Source: Gluconobacter vitians
Lineage (GTDB): Bacteria; Pseudomonadota; Alphaproteobacteria; Acetobacterales; Acetobacteraceae
Direction of reading: 5' to 3'
Length of the DNA stretch: 64,000 nt
Assembly: GCF_015244565.1 (NCBI RefSeq)
Contig: NZ_JABCQG010000009.1
Span: 1-64,000, forward strand
Under the pieces are notes generated by a model that did no database searches, had not been told where the DNA came from, and saw nothing but the letters and a program-made list of their open reading frames with translations. Both the position numbers and the translations under genes were made by a program. This document shows positions 8,800-16,314 of this stretch, piece after piece (the stretch's first letter is position 1; each line of letters begins with the position of its first letter).

Positions 8800-9608
8800 G
8801 CCGTATCCAGACACGTTTTGCAGCTCTGAAGAAGGAAGGGCGCGGTGCGCTGATCCCGTATCTTCAGGCCTGTGACCCGGATTATGATACTTCGCTGGAG
8901 CTACTTCGGGCGATGCCGGCGGCGGGGGCGGACCTGATCGAGATCGGGGTGCCGTTTTCCGATCCGTCCGCGGATGGGCCCACGATTCAGGCGGCAGCAC
9001 TTCGTGGCCTCAAGGCCGGGGCGACGCTGGGGCGTGTGCTGGAGATGGTCCGGGCGTTCCGTGAGACCGACAATGAAACGCCGATCGTGCTGATGGGGTA
9101 TCTGAACCCGATCGACAGCTATGGTCCGGCCGAGTTCTGCTTTGATGCGGCTCAGGCGGGTGTGGACGGGATCATCGTCGTCGACATGCCGACCGAAGAG
9201 GCGGATCTGCTCGATGCGCATGCGCGGGAAGCTGGCCTCGATATCATCTCGCTGGTGGCACCGACGACGTCGAACTCCCGGCTGTTTCATGTCCTGCGGG
9301 AGGCGAGTGGGTTCGTCTATTATGTGAGCATTACCGGGATTACCGGGACGAACAGTGCGAGTGCGGCGGATCTGGAGAAGGCGCTGCCGCGGATCCGGGA
9401 GGCGACCAGCCTGCCGGTGGCCATCGGGTTCGGGATTTCCACGCCGGAGCAGGCACGGACGGCGTCGCGGATCGGGGATGCGGCTGTTGTGGCTTCGGCC
9501 TTGATCAAGACCATGGCTTCAACGCTGGAAAATGGTCAGGCGACGGAGCGGACTGTTCCGGCTGTTCTGAAGCAGCTTGAAAGTCTGGCGGCGGCCGTTC
9601 GGGTCTGA
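8796..9608 (+). CDS. trpA: tryptophan synthase alpha subunit
   Basis: TIM-barrel enzyme that cleaves indole-3-glycerol phosphate to indole and passes it through a tunnel to TrpB. The catalytic pair is at the canonical positions Glu49 ([11 protein letters not shown]) and Asp60. The GTG start overlaps the trpB stop; the 270-residue length is standard. This is the second gene of a two-gene operon. Confidence 0.96.
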   Translation: MSRIQTRFAALKKEGRGALIPYLQACDPDYDTSLELLRAMPAAGADLIEIGVPFSDPSADGPTIQAAALRGLKAGATLGRVLEMVRAFRETDNETPIVLMGYLNPIDSYGPAEFCFDAAQAGVDGIIVVDMPTEEADLLDAHAREAGLDIISLVAPTTSNSRLFHVLREASGFVYYVSITGITGTNSASAADLEKALPRIREATSLPVAIGFGISTPEQARTASRIGDAAVVASALIKTMASTLENGQATERTVPAVLKQLESLAAAVRV

Positions 9609-9616
9609 TTTGTGAT

Positions 9617-9644
9617 GTTCCGGCAGGCTGGTGCCTGCCGGAAC
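9617..9644. terminator. hairpin between trpA and HdeD-like gene
   Basis: An 11-bp stem (GTTCCGGCAGG with CCTGCCGGAAC) and six-base loop lie midway between two convergent stop codons. No T-run follows on either strand. A bidirectional stop is plausible from position, but termination strength is uncertain. Confidence 0.5.
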
Positions 9645-9651
9645 AGGATAC

Positions 9652-10218
9652 TCAGGCGCCGTTGTTGCGCAGGGACAGCCCGAAGAGGACGGTTGCAACG
9701 CCGGCCATGAGCAGTTCCACGGCGATGAACATGCCGATCAGCCACAGGCCGGACCAGGGCAGCGTCATGTAGAGCATGATGCCGATGAGCAGTGTGACAA
9801 GGCCGCTGATGGCGAGAGCGAGCCAGCTTCTGTTGTTGCGGTGGCCGCCAGCCCAGAAGGTGCGGGCGAGGCCTGCGAAGATCAGGCAGCCAGCGAGGAT
9901 GGCGGTCAGGAAGATCGAGCCGGTGGCGGGCTCTTCGATCAGGAGAATGCCGCCGAGAATGTAGAGGCCGCCGATCAGTCCGGAGAGCCACTGGTTCGGG
10001 ACTGGCAGGCCGCGATGGGCGAAGCTCTGCATGACCTGCGCAACGCCGCCGATGATCATCAGGACGCCGAGGATGACCATGCTGGTCAGGGTGGTGGTGA
10101 TGGCATCCAGGGCAGCCAGGATGCCGAGAATGATCAGGAAAGCTCCGAAGCCGATGAACCAGCCGGGCTTGAGGCCCTGTGGGCTGGGGAAGCGGATGGT
10201 GTTGAAACTGTCTGACAT
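9652..10218 (-). CDS. HdeD/DUF308-family membrane protein
   Basis: A 188-residue inner-membrane protein with about six hydrophobic helices (for example FGAFLIILGILAALDAI and ILGVLMIIGGVAQVM), matching the HdeD-type repeat of paired helices. Family members are linked to acid resistance in enterobacteria, which would suit an acid-producing organism, but the mechanism is not established. It stands alone, convergent with trpA, with its promoter in the 270-bp gap shared with accD. Confidence 0.8.
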   Translation of the reverse strand: MSDSFNTIRFPSPQGLKPGWFIGFGAFLIILGILAALDAITTTLTSMVILGVLMIIGGVAQVMQSFAHRGLPVPNQWLSGLIGGLYILGGILLIEEPATGSIFLTAILAGCLIFAGLARTFWAGGHRNNRSWLALAISGLVTLLIGIMLYMTLPWSGLWLIGMFIAVELLMAGVATVLFGLSLRNNGA

Positions 10219-10491
10219 GGTCTTCTCCGTTCAGGAACGTGGTCTGTCGGGCTGGCCCTTGTTCGGGAAAGGGGCCGGATGCCGGACATGACGTCCGCTG
10301 TAATGGGTCGTGTCGGGGAAGATGGCATGATTTGTGATGCAGGCGGGAGAGATAAGACGGGCCCGCTGATGGTTGGGCTGGCATATTTGGCCTCCGGGCG
10401 TTAAAACGCGCCAGAGAATGCAGCCCTTCGCCGGGCTTTAACCCCCACTCCGTCCTTTGTCCTGAAGGCGGGCAGAAAGTAACGAGACGAC

Positions 10492-11361
10492 ATGAGCTGG
10501 ATGACCGACTACGTCCGACCCAAGCTGCGTGGCCTGCTTCAGCGGGACGTGCCGGACAATCTGTGGACCAACTGCGAATCCTGCGGGCAGATGATGCTCA
10601 CCAAGGAGCTGGAGCGGTCCGAGAAGGTCTGTCCGCATTGCGGACACCACATGCGGGCGACGGCGAAGGAGCGTCTGGGTTGGACATTCGACGGAGGGGA
10701 ATACACCACCATCGAGCTGCCGAAGATGCCGGTCGATCCGCTGGGGTTCAAGGATTCCAAGCGTTATACGGACCGTCTGAAGGATGCGCGGAACAAGTCG
10801 CATCTTGATGAGGCACTGGTCGTTGCTCATGGCATGATCAAGGGGCAGAAGGCTGTTGTTGCCGTCATGGCGCCCGAGTTCCTGCTGGGGACGATGGGCG
10901 CTGCGCTGGGCGAGGCTTTTGTGGCCGCCTGCCGTCTGGCTGTTCTGCAGAAGGCGCCGCTGGTGGTCTATACGGCTTCGGGTGGAGCGCGGATGCAGGA
11001 AGGTGTTGTCAGCCTGATGCAGATGCCGCGCACGACGATCGGTGTGCAGATGCTTCAGGAAGCGGGTCTGCCTTATGTTGTCGTGTTCACGAACCCGACG
11101 ACAGGTGGTGTTTCGGCGTCTTTCGCGATGCTGGGTGATGTGCATATCGCCGAGCCCAATGCGCTGATCGCGTTTGCGGGGCCGCGCGTCATTCAGGATA
11201 CCGTTCGCGAGAAGCTACCGGAAGGCTTCCAGCGTTCGGAGTATCTGCGTGAGCATGGCATGGTCGATATCGTGGCCAAGCGCTCCGAGCTTCCGGAACT
11301 GCTGGGGCGGATTCTGGGCATTATGATGCGCCAGAAAACCGTTTCTGACGCGGCGGCCTGA
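10492..11361 (+). CDS. accD: acetyl-CoA carboxylase carboxyltransferase beta subunit
   Basis: Transfers carboxyl from biotin to acetyl-CoA in the first step of fatty-acid synthesis, as part of the AccA-AccD complex. The N-terminal zinc finger has Cys28, Cys31, Cys47 and Cys50, followed by the crotonase-like domain with GGARMQEG and TTGGVSASFAMLGD oxyanion segments. It has 289 residues, and its TGA overlaps the ATG of folC by one base. The accD-folC pair, often following trp genes, is a conserved proteobacterial arrangement. Confidence 0.96.
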   Translation: MSWMTDYVRPKLRGLLQRDVPDNLWTNCESCGQMMLTKELERSEKVCPHCGHHMRATAKERLGWTFDGGEYTTIELPKMPVDPLGFKDSKRYTDRLKDARNKSHLDEALVVAHGMIKGQKAVVAVMAPEFLLGTMGAALGEAFVAACRLAVLQKAPLVVYTASGGARMQEGVVSLMQMPRTTIGVQMLQEAGLPYVVVFTNPTTGGVSASFAMLGDVHIAEPNALIAFAGPRVIQDTVREKLPEGFQRSEYLREHGMVDIVAKRSELPELLGRILGIMMRQKTVSDAAA

Positions 11362-12683
11362 TGACCGTGGAGCGTGGGGCGCCGGTTCGGCTGTCCGGCG
11401 AATATCAGGGACGGCCAGGTGCCGTTCTTGCGCGCTTGCAGGAGTTGTATCCGGCGCTGATTGATCTTTCGCTGGGGCGGCTTGAGGCGCTTCTGGCGAA
11501 GCTGGGCAATCCCGAGCGTCATCTGCCGCCGGTCATTCATGTGGCCGGGACGAACGGCAAGGGCAGTACCTGTGCCAATCTGCGAGCCATTGCCGAGGTG
11601 GGTGGTCTGCGCGTTCATGTCATGAGCAGCCCGCATCTGGTGAGCGTGACCGAGCGCTTCCGGCTGGCGGGGCGGCTTGTGGATGAGGATGTTCTGGTTG
11701 CCGCGCTCGAGAAGGTCGAGCAGGTCAATGCCGGCGCTCCGATTACGGTTTTCGAAGTTCTGACGGCGGCGGGGTTCCTGCTGTTCTCGCAGGTTCCGGC
11801 TGATCTGGTGGTGCTGGAAGTCGGGCTTGGCGGGCGGCTGGATGCGACCAATGTCGTGCCGAAGCCTGCGGCCTGCGTGATTACGCCGATCAGTCTGGAT
11901 CATGAGGCGTTTCTGGGCAGTACGGTTGCGGCCATTGCCGGGGAGAAGGCCGGGATCATCAAGGAGGGTGTGCCGGTTGTTTCGGCGGCTCAGGCACCGG
12001 AAGCGCTGGATGTCATTCGTCGCCGGGCCTCAGAGCTGAATGCACCGCTTCGGGTGATCGGGGAGGATGTTGTCTTCACCGAGTGTGCGGATGGTCTGGA
12101 ATATCGGGATGCGGATGGTGCGCTCGCGCTGCCGCTGCCGGCTCTGAAAGGGCGGCATCAGGCCGGGAATGCGGCGCTGGCTGTGGCCGCATTGCGGGTT
12201 TCGGGGCTGGCTCTGCCGGTTTCGGCTTATCAGGGTATTTCCAGAACCTTCTGGCCTGCGCGGTTGCAGAAACTGGATGGCACGCTGGCGCAGATGCTTC
12301 CTGCCGGATGGGAGCTCTACCTGGATGGTGGGCATAATCCGGATGCCGGTCAGGTGCTGGGAACGGTTCTGGATGGCTGGAAAGACCGGCCTGTCTATGT
12401 GATCGCGGGTGTGAAGCAGACCAAAGACGCATCGGGATTCTTGAAGCCGATTGTTGAGCGGGCGGCTTCGGTTCAGGCGGTGGCGGAGCCGGGGCAGCAT
12501 CTGGCGATGCCGGTCGAAGAGATCATTACGGCTTCGGGGGGGCGGGCGATTGCTGGTCCGACTGTCAGGGAAGCTCTGGAGCGTCTTGTGGCGGAAGGGG
12601 GGGCGCCTGCACGCGTATTGATCTGTGGCAGTCTTTATCTGGCGGGTGTGGTTCTGGCAGAGGATGGTTGGATCGCGCGGTAA
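11361..12683 (+). CDS. folC: folylpolyglutamate/dihydrofolate synthase
   Basis: Mur-ligase-like ATP-dependent enzyme adding glutamate to dihydropteroate and to folates. The P-loop is at residues 63-69 (GTNGKGS); the dihydropteroate-binding SSPHLVSVTERF stretch and a second-domain YLDGGHNPDAG motif follow. Its 440 residues are standard. The start overlaps the accD stop (TGATG), indicating coupling. Confidence 0.95.
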   Translation: MTVERGAPVRLSGEYQGRPGAVLARLQELYPALIDLSLGRLEALLAKLGNPERHLPPVIHVAGTNGKGSTCANLRAIAEVGGLRVHVMSSPHLVSVTERFRLAGRLVDEDVLVAALEKVEQVNAGAPITVFEVLTAAGFLLFSQVPADLVVLEVGLGGRLDATNVVPKPAACVITPISLDHEAFLGSTVAAIAGEKAGIIKEGVPVVSAAQAPEALDVIRRRASELNAPLRVIGEDVVFTECADGLEYRDADGALALPLPALKGRHQAGNAALAVAALRVSGLALPVSAYQGISRTFWPARLQKLDGTLAQMLPAGWELYLDGGHNPDAGQVLGTVLDGWKDRPVYVIAGVKQTKDASGFLKPIVERAASVQAVAEPGQHLAMPVEEIITASGGRAIAGPTVREALERLVAEGGAPARVLICGSLYLAGVVLAEDGWIAR

Positions 12684-12722
12684 TCCGTTTCTGGTCGCGG
12701 TGCAGGATGTTAGAAGGGCAGC

Positions 12723-14243
12723 GTGAACATGATCGAATCGCATTTCTCTCCGACCGTCTCTGATGCTTCCTCGAACGATGGAGATCTGGGTGTCCTGCTG
12801 AGGCGCAGTCCGCCGTCCAGCACGGCTGCCGAGCAGGCGCTGCTGGGCGCCATCCTGACCAATAACAAGGCGTATGAGCGGGTTTCGGACTTTCTGGAGC
12901 CGGCTCATTTTTCCGACCCGGTCAACGGGCGGATTTACGAAGCCATTGCCCGGCGGATCGAGCGCGGACAGCTGGCCGATCCCGTGACCATGCGGGCGGA
13001 ATTCGAGCATACGGGTGTTCTGGATGCCGCGGGTGGTCCGGCCTATCTGGCGAAGCTGCTGACGGCGATGGTGGGTATCGTCAATGCGGGTGATTATGGG
13101 CGGGTGATCCATGATGCCTGGGTGCGTCGCCAGCTGATCGATATTGGTGAAACGGTCGTCAACAATGCCTTTGGGGCGCGGCCGGATCTGGATGGTTCCG
13201 ATCAGATTGCGGCGTCTGAAGAGGCGTTGTTCAAGCTGGCGACGGAGCGGGGACAGGAAGGCGGGTTTGTCTCGTTTACCAAGGCGCTGACGGAAGCAGT
13301 CAGTGTTGCAACCAAGGCCTATCAGCGCACTGGCGATGTGGTGGGTCTGACGTCGGGTCTGCGGGACTTCGACAAGCGGACGGGTGGTCTGCATCCTTCC
13401 GATCTGATCATCCTTGCCGGGCGTCCTGCGATGGGCAAGACGGCGCTGGCGACCAAGATCGCGTTCTCGGCGGCACGCTCGATCCTGCGGGATGCCGAGG
13501 ATAGTGGTGAGAAGCCCAAGGGATCGGTGGCGATTTTCTCTCTGGAAATGTCATCCGAGCAGCTGGCCACCCGTATTCTTTCTGGTGAAGCCGAAGTTTC
13601 GGGTGAAAAAATCCGGCGCGGTGATATCGGGCAGAAGGAATTTGACCGGTTTGTCCGGGTTGCGCGCGAGCTTCAGCGACTGCCGCTCTATATTGACGAT
13701 ACGCCGGCGATTTCCCTGTCTGCCATGCGGACGCGGTGCCGCCGCCTGGCACGGACGCAGGGGTTGAGCCTGGTGGTAGTGGATTACCTGCAGCTGATGC
13801 GGCCCGCTATCGGGACGAAGCCTGACAGTCGTGTTCTGGAAATCTCGATGATCACGCAGGGACTCAAGGCGATTGCGAAAGAGCTTTCTGTTCCAGTGAT
13901 TGCCCTGTCCCAGCTCTCACGTCAGGTCGAATCGCGTGAGGACAAGCGGCCGATGCTGTCGGATCTGCGCGAATCGGGATCGATCGAGCAGGATGCGGAT
14001 GCGGTTATGTTCGTTTATCGCGACGAATATTATCTGCAGCAGCGTCAGCCCAAGGACAGTGCCTACGACAGCAATGACAAGTTCCAGGCTGCGACAGAAG
14101 AGTGGCAGCGCAAGATGGCTCTTGTGCACAACAAGGCAGAGCTGATTCTTGAGAAGCAGCGGCATGGCCCTACCGGAATGATCCAGCTGTATTTCGAAGG
14201 GGAATATACCCGGTTCGGAGATCTGGATGTCATTCACGAGTAA
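12723..14243 (+). CDS. dnaB: replicative DNA helicase DnaB
   Basis: Hexameric ring helicase of the replication fork. The N-terminal domain (residues about 30-135) recruits primase; the RecA-like motor follows a linker. Walker A is GRPAMGKT with Lys239, Walker B is in SLVVVDYLQLM, and the SREDKRP-SDLRESGSIEQDAD motif is intact. There is no intein. The start may be GTG at 12723 or ATG at 12729; an AGAAGGG site lies before both. A short CACTCC/GGAGTG hairpin at 14244-14259 follows, without a T-run. It is the last housekeeping gene before the phage-like element. Confidence 0.95.
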   Translation: MNMIESHFSPTVSDASSNDGDLGVLLRRSPPSSTAAEQALLGAILTNNKAYERVSDFLEPAHFSDPVNGRIYEAIARRIERGQLADPVTMRAEFEHTGVLDAAGGPAYLAKLLTAMVGIVNAGDYGRVIHDAWVRRQLIDIGETVVNNAFGARPDLDGSDQIAASEEALFKLATERGQEGGFVSFTKALTEAVSVATKAYQRTGDVVGLTSGLRDFDKRTGGLHPSDLIILAGRPAMGKTALATKIAFSAARSILRDAEDSGEKPKGSVAIFSLEMSSEQLATRILSGEAEVSGEKIRRGDIGQKEFDRFVRVARELQRLPLYIDDTPAISLSAMRTRCRRLARTQGLSLVVVDYLQLMRPAIGTKPDSRVLEISMITQGLKAIAKELSVPVIALSQLSRQVESREDKRPMLSDLRESGSIEQDADAVMFVYRDEYYLQQRQPKDSAYDSNDKFQAATEEWQRKMALVHNKAELILEKQRHGPTGMIQLYFEGEYTRFGDLDVIHE

Positions 14244-14593
14244 CACTCCAGCGGGAGTGAGTACTTTGAATGCAGCCTTGCTGCTTCCATCACGCATTTT
14301 CTGACGAGGGTATCGTCCGGCGAGGAAAAAAAACCAGCCGGACGCTTCGATCGTGAAAAAAGCGCCAAGATTCTTTTTGGAAAAATTTTTGCAGCGACTG
14401 AAATGCAATGTTGCATTTTTTCAAATCAATACTTGAACAGTACAGATTGATGCTGAAGCTGCTGCTTGAAAAAAAGCTGTAATATGAAACTCTTCAGCGC
14501 AGTTTCTCTGTAAAATCTCAGGAAAAAAGCACGGGCGCATTCCCCGATTGTGGCTGCAATGCGGAAAATCGGAGGCAGCCAAAACCTGTATTA
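14244..14593. other. AT-rich gene-free stretch between dnaB and the phage element
   Basis: No credible gene is seen. It holds a short hairpin after dnaB, a GTCCGGC/GCCGGAC inverted repeat at 14315-14343 and an 18-bp palindrome at 14401-14418, with long runs of A and T. The composition is clearly richer in AT than dnaB on its left. It could contain the left junction of the element; I find no tRNA gene or integrase here. Confidence 0.6.
14401..14418. repeat. 18-bp perfect palindrome
   Basis: AAATGCAA and TTGCATTT arms meet around a central TG with more T following. It could be a protein-binding site or, with its trailing T-run, a weak terminator for dnaB on the plus strand. Confidence 0.5.
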
Positions 14594-14608
14594 ATGGCTC
14601 AAAGCCAT
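14594..14608. promoter_or_regulatory. operator 1, TGGC-N5-GCCA
   Basis: ATGGCTCAAAGCCAT, an inverted repeat of the same class as three other sites around the repressor gene. Its centre is 32 bp (about three helical turns) from operator 2, so two repressor dimers could bind the same DNA face. Confidence 0.65.
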
Positions 14609-14617
14609 ATTTGTTCC

Positions 14618-14646
14618 TTGACCCAATGGCACAGTGCCATTAATTT
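14618..14646 (+). promoter_or_regulatory. repressible promoter with operator 2 in the spacer
   Basis: A -35 TTGACC at 14618-14623 and a -10 TAATTT at 14641-14646 are separated by exactly 17 bp. Bases 14626-14640 of the spacer are the perfect operator ATGGCACAGTGCCAT. Repressor bound there would block RNA polymerase. The promoter reads toward the 38-codon ORF at 14704 and then antisense through the repressor gene. Confidence 0.65.
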
Positions 14647-14654
14647 ATCGTTAA
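14641..14654 (+). repeat. 14-bp repeat TAATTTATCGTTAA, copy A
   Basis: It overlaps the -10 box of the repressible promoter. An exact inverted copy lies at 16181-16194, just before the putative late promoter. Confidence 0.6.
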
Positions 14655-14703
14655 TCGGTGGTTGCCATGGGGGCGATCAACGGGGAAGGAGGGGAGCCGG
14701 TCA

Positions 14704-14820
14704 ATGAATCCAGACGATCTGATGGCCGGTAACGTTTCCGATTTGTTCATTCCATCGATGATTCGAGCTTATCGTGTCGTATCGAATGGGGGGCGCCTGA
14801 ATGCGTATGGAAACCGGTGA
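14704..14820 (+). CDS. 38-residue small ORF under repressor control
   Basis: An ATG at 14704 opens 38 codons to TGA at 14818-14820. A very strong ribosome binding site (GGGGAAGGAGGGG) ends about 9 bp before it, and a well-formed promoter with an operator in its spacer lies 58 bp upstream. The peptide begins MNPDDLMAGNVSDLFIPSMI and has an arginine-rich end; I recognise no family. It stops 9 bp short of the repressor stop on the opposite strand. The signals argue for real expression, possibly as a small regulator of the repressor or lytic switch; function is unknown. Confidence 0.5.
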   Translation: MNPDDLMAGNVSDLFIPSMIRAYRVVSNGGRLNAYGNR

Positions 14821-14828
14821 AACAGTCA

Positions 14829-15221
14829 CTAATGGATCTCCTCATCTGGTCTCTTGGGCGGATCAGGTGTGTCGGAAGACATGTTTCTGTCCGTGCTCGG
14901 AGCCATGTCTTGCCGCTGGAGCACCAACTCTGGGTGCAGGGCAGCCAGCCGCAGGGCCAGTTCTTCGTCGGTACGACCGTTCAGGACGCCTTTCAGAAGA
15001 AAATCTGTCGACACGCGCAGGCGGTTCGACAGTGCCGCAATGAGGAAGACGCTGGGCGCACGATCGCCGCGTTCGATCTTGTTGAGGGTCGAAGCGTCAA
15101 CGCCCAGCAGGCGGGCGCATTCGCTCTGATTGGGCATGACGAGTTCACGAGCCCAGGAAATGCGAGTTCCGATGGCTCGTTGGAGTGCAGTCAGAGAGTC
15201 CGGGCGCTTGTGTTTGGCCAT
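14829..15221 (-). CDS. Xre-type phage repressor
   Basis: A 130-residue protein with a Cro/CI-type helix-turn-helix at about residues 28-72 (MPNQSECARLLGVDASTLNK, then ERGDRAPS). The rest is short, ending in a Pro/Asp-rich tail, and has no LexA/CI-like peptidase. It therefore cannot be inactivated by RecA-stimulated self-cleavage. It lies between two pairs of TGGC-N5-GCCA operators and is divergent from the first plus-strand gene, the classic layout of a lysogeny repressor that regulates itself. Repressor function is inferred from fold and context. Confidence 0.82.
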   Translation of the reverse strand: MAKHKRPDSLTALQRAIGTRISWARELVMPNQSECARLLGVDASTLNKIERGDRAPSVFLIAALSNRLRVSTDFLLKGVLNGRTDEELALRLAALHPELVLQRQDMAPSTDRNMSSDTPDPPKRPDEEIH

Positions 15222-15237
15222 GAGGCCTTTTTAGCAA

Positions 15238-15250
15238 TGGCTTTATGCCA
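15238..15250. promoter_or_regulatory. operator 3, TGGC-N5-GCCA
   Basis: TGGCTTTATGCCA lies 17 bp upstream of the repressor start codon, downstream of the proposed repressor promoter. Binding there would dampen repressor synthesis. Confidence 0.6.
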
Positions 15251-15268
15251 AATCCAGAAGAAGTTTTT

Positions 15269-15296
15269 TTTATCACACGCTGTGGCATTTTGCCAA
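15269..15296 (-). promoter_or_regulatory. repressor promoter
   Basis: On the minus strand, -35 TTGGCA (complement of 15291-15296) and -10 GATAAA (complement of 15269-15274) are 16 bp apart. The -35 box is part of operator 4, so the repressor can control its own gene. Confidence 0.5.
15283..15295. promoter_or_regulatory. operator 4, TGGC-N5-GCCA
   Basis: TGGCATTTTGCCA lies between the divergent repressor and the first early gene. It overlaps the -35 box of the repressor promoter and a possible plus-strand -35 (TTGCCA, 15290-15295; weak -10 TACTGA at 15314), so one bound dimer could act on both directions. Confidence 0.6.
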
Positions 15297-15333
15297 AGTT
15301 GGAAACAGTTCTGTACTGATAAAGGATGTTGAG

Positions 15334-15642
15334 ATGAGGCAGGTCAAGTCAGGTTTCGTACCCCGTCGGGTCTCCGCAAGCGCTCTCGCTGCCATGCTTG
15401 CTTCCGATGGCTGGCTACCTGAGCAGGGCAGTGCCCGCAAGGGACGGGGACGTTCTGCCAAGAAAACATCCGGTACGTCCTCGTCGCGTACCCGAATGGT
15501 GACGGACAGGGAAACGGCTGAGGCGCTTCCTGCCGGTCATCCCGTGAGCTGGAATGCGCTGTGGGGTGCGGATCTGGTGCCGGTCTTTCCGGGGCTGCAG
15601 CCGATGGGTGGACGTGATGCTGCTGGCATGGAGATCAACTGA
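15334..15642 (+). CDS. phage early hypothetical protein
   Basis: A 102-residue basic protein of no family I recognise. The N-terminal part (VSASALAAMLASDGWLPEQ) may be helical; the middle is a Lys/Arg/Ser-rich linker typical of DNA- or RNA-binding proteins. An AAAGGA ribosome binding site lies about 8 bp before the ATG. It is the first gene rightward from operator 4, so it should be expressed when repression is lifted, and its stop overlaps the next start (TGATG). Confidence 0.65.
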   Translation: MRQVKSGFVPRRVSASALAAMLASDGWLPEQGSARKGRGRSAKKTSGTSSSRTRMVTDRETAEALPAGHPVSWNALWGADLVPVFPGLQPMGGRDAAGMEIN

Positions 15643-16184
15643 TGTTCAATATGGTGCAGGACGTGTCTCCGTCGGGTGTATGTGGAATACCTGATGTTGT
15701 GGTGAAGCCTACTGCGGAGCGGTACCAGCATTCGGACATCCGCGAAGTCGCAAACACGTTCCGGGTCGTGAATGCGGTGCAGTCCATGTATGACGCGGGC
15801 GATATCGGGGATGATGAACTGGCAGCAGCTGACAGGTGGTATCGCGAGTATGTTTTTGCGTCGCTCGGTGTTGTGGAAAATCCGCCATCTGATGGCCGTA
15901 TCCGTGAGCGCGGAGACATTCATACCTGGATGATGGGGCGGGGGCAGTGTTCTGCACGGATTACGCAGATTCGGGACATGCTTGGACTGTGTGCGCATGT
16001 TCGTCTCGAAATGCTTCTGGCGCGTGAAATGTCCTTCTCGGCAATGGCTCGCCACCTTTATCCAGCTTTGTCGGAAGGGCGTGCACGGATGAAGGTTTCA
16101 GCTCAGTGCGCCCTGCTTCTGGAGCAGCTCGCGCATGTGTATGAAACGATGTCCAGAAACAAGAACAGGAAAAAATCTCGTTAA
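15642..16184 (+). CDS. phage hypothetical protein, possible late-gene regulator
   Basis: A 180-residue protein, mostly helical, with a basic end (RNKNRKKSR). The C-terminal half (LGLCAHVRLEMLLAREMSFSA then ARHLYPALSEGRARMKVSAQ) reads like a helix-turn-helix regulator. It is translationally coupled to the preceding gene. Immediately after it come a promoter and then an intrinsic terminator before the structural genes, which is the position held by antiterminator Q in lambdoid phages. Sequence similarity to Q is not evident to me, so that role is inference from position. Confidence 0.6.
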   Translation: MFNMVQDVSPSGVCGIPDVVVKPTAERYQHSDIREVANTFRVVNAVQSMYDAGDIGDDELAAADRWYREYVFASLGVVENPPSDGRIRERGDIHTWMMGRGQCSARITQIRDMLGLCAHVRLEMLLAREMSFSAMARHLYPALSEGRARMKVSAQCALLLEQLAHVYETMSRNKNRKKSR

Positions 16185-16194
16185 CGATAAATTA
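16181..16194 (-). repeat. 14-bp repeat TAATTTATCGTTAA, copy B
   Basis: Exact inverted copy of 14641-14654. It overlaps the stop codon of the preceding gene and ends 5 bp before the -35 of the putative late promoter. Confidence 0.6.
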
Positions 16195-16198
16195 TCAC

Positions 16199-16227
16199 TT
16201 GCTATTCGAATGCGGTTTTATTATAAG
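16199..16227 (+). promoter_or_regulatory. putative late promoter
   Basis: TTGCTA at 16199-16204 and TATAAG at 16222-16227 are 17 bp apart in an AT-rich gap. Transcription would begin near 16234 and meet the terminator at 16263-16298 at once, giving a short leader RNA unless terminator readthrough occurs. Confidence 0.5.
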
Positions 16228-16262
16228 AAATACACACTGAAGAATTACATCATAAAAATACA

Positions 16263-16298
16263 AAGCTGCTCTTCCGCAAGGAGAGCGGCTTTTATTTT
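16263..16298 (+). terminator. intrinsic terminator before the structural operon
   Basis: A stem of about 12 pairs with one G-U pair and one bulge, a GCAA tetraloop and a following T-rich run (TTTTATTTT). It ends the early transcript or the short late leader, and lies 17 bp before the next gene. Confidence 0.75.
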
Positions 16299-16314
16299 GG
16301 AAGTTTCCTGAATT

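Noticed and set aside
14829-15221. LexA/CI-like self-cleaving repressor
   Set aside because: The protein is only 130 residues, and no Ala-Gly cleavage site or Ser/Lys peptidase dyad follows the HTH.
14641-16194. TAATTTATCGTTAA copies as a dif site
   Set aside because: They lack the XerC half-site and the usual spacer, and occur twice in inverted order at promoters.
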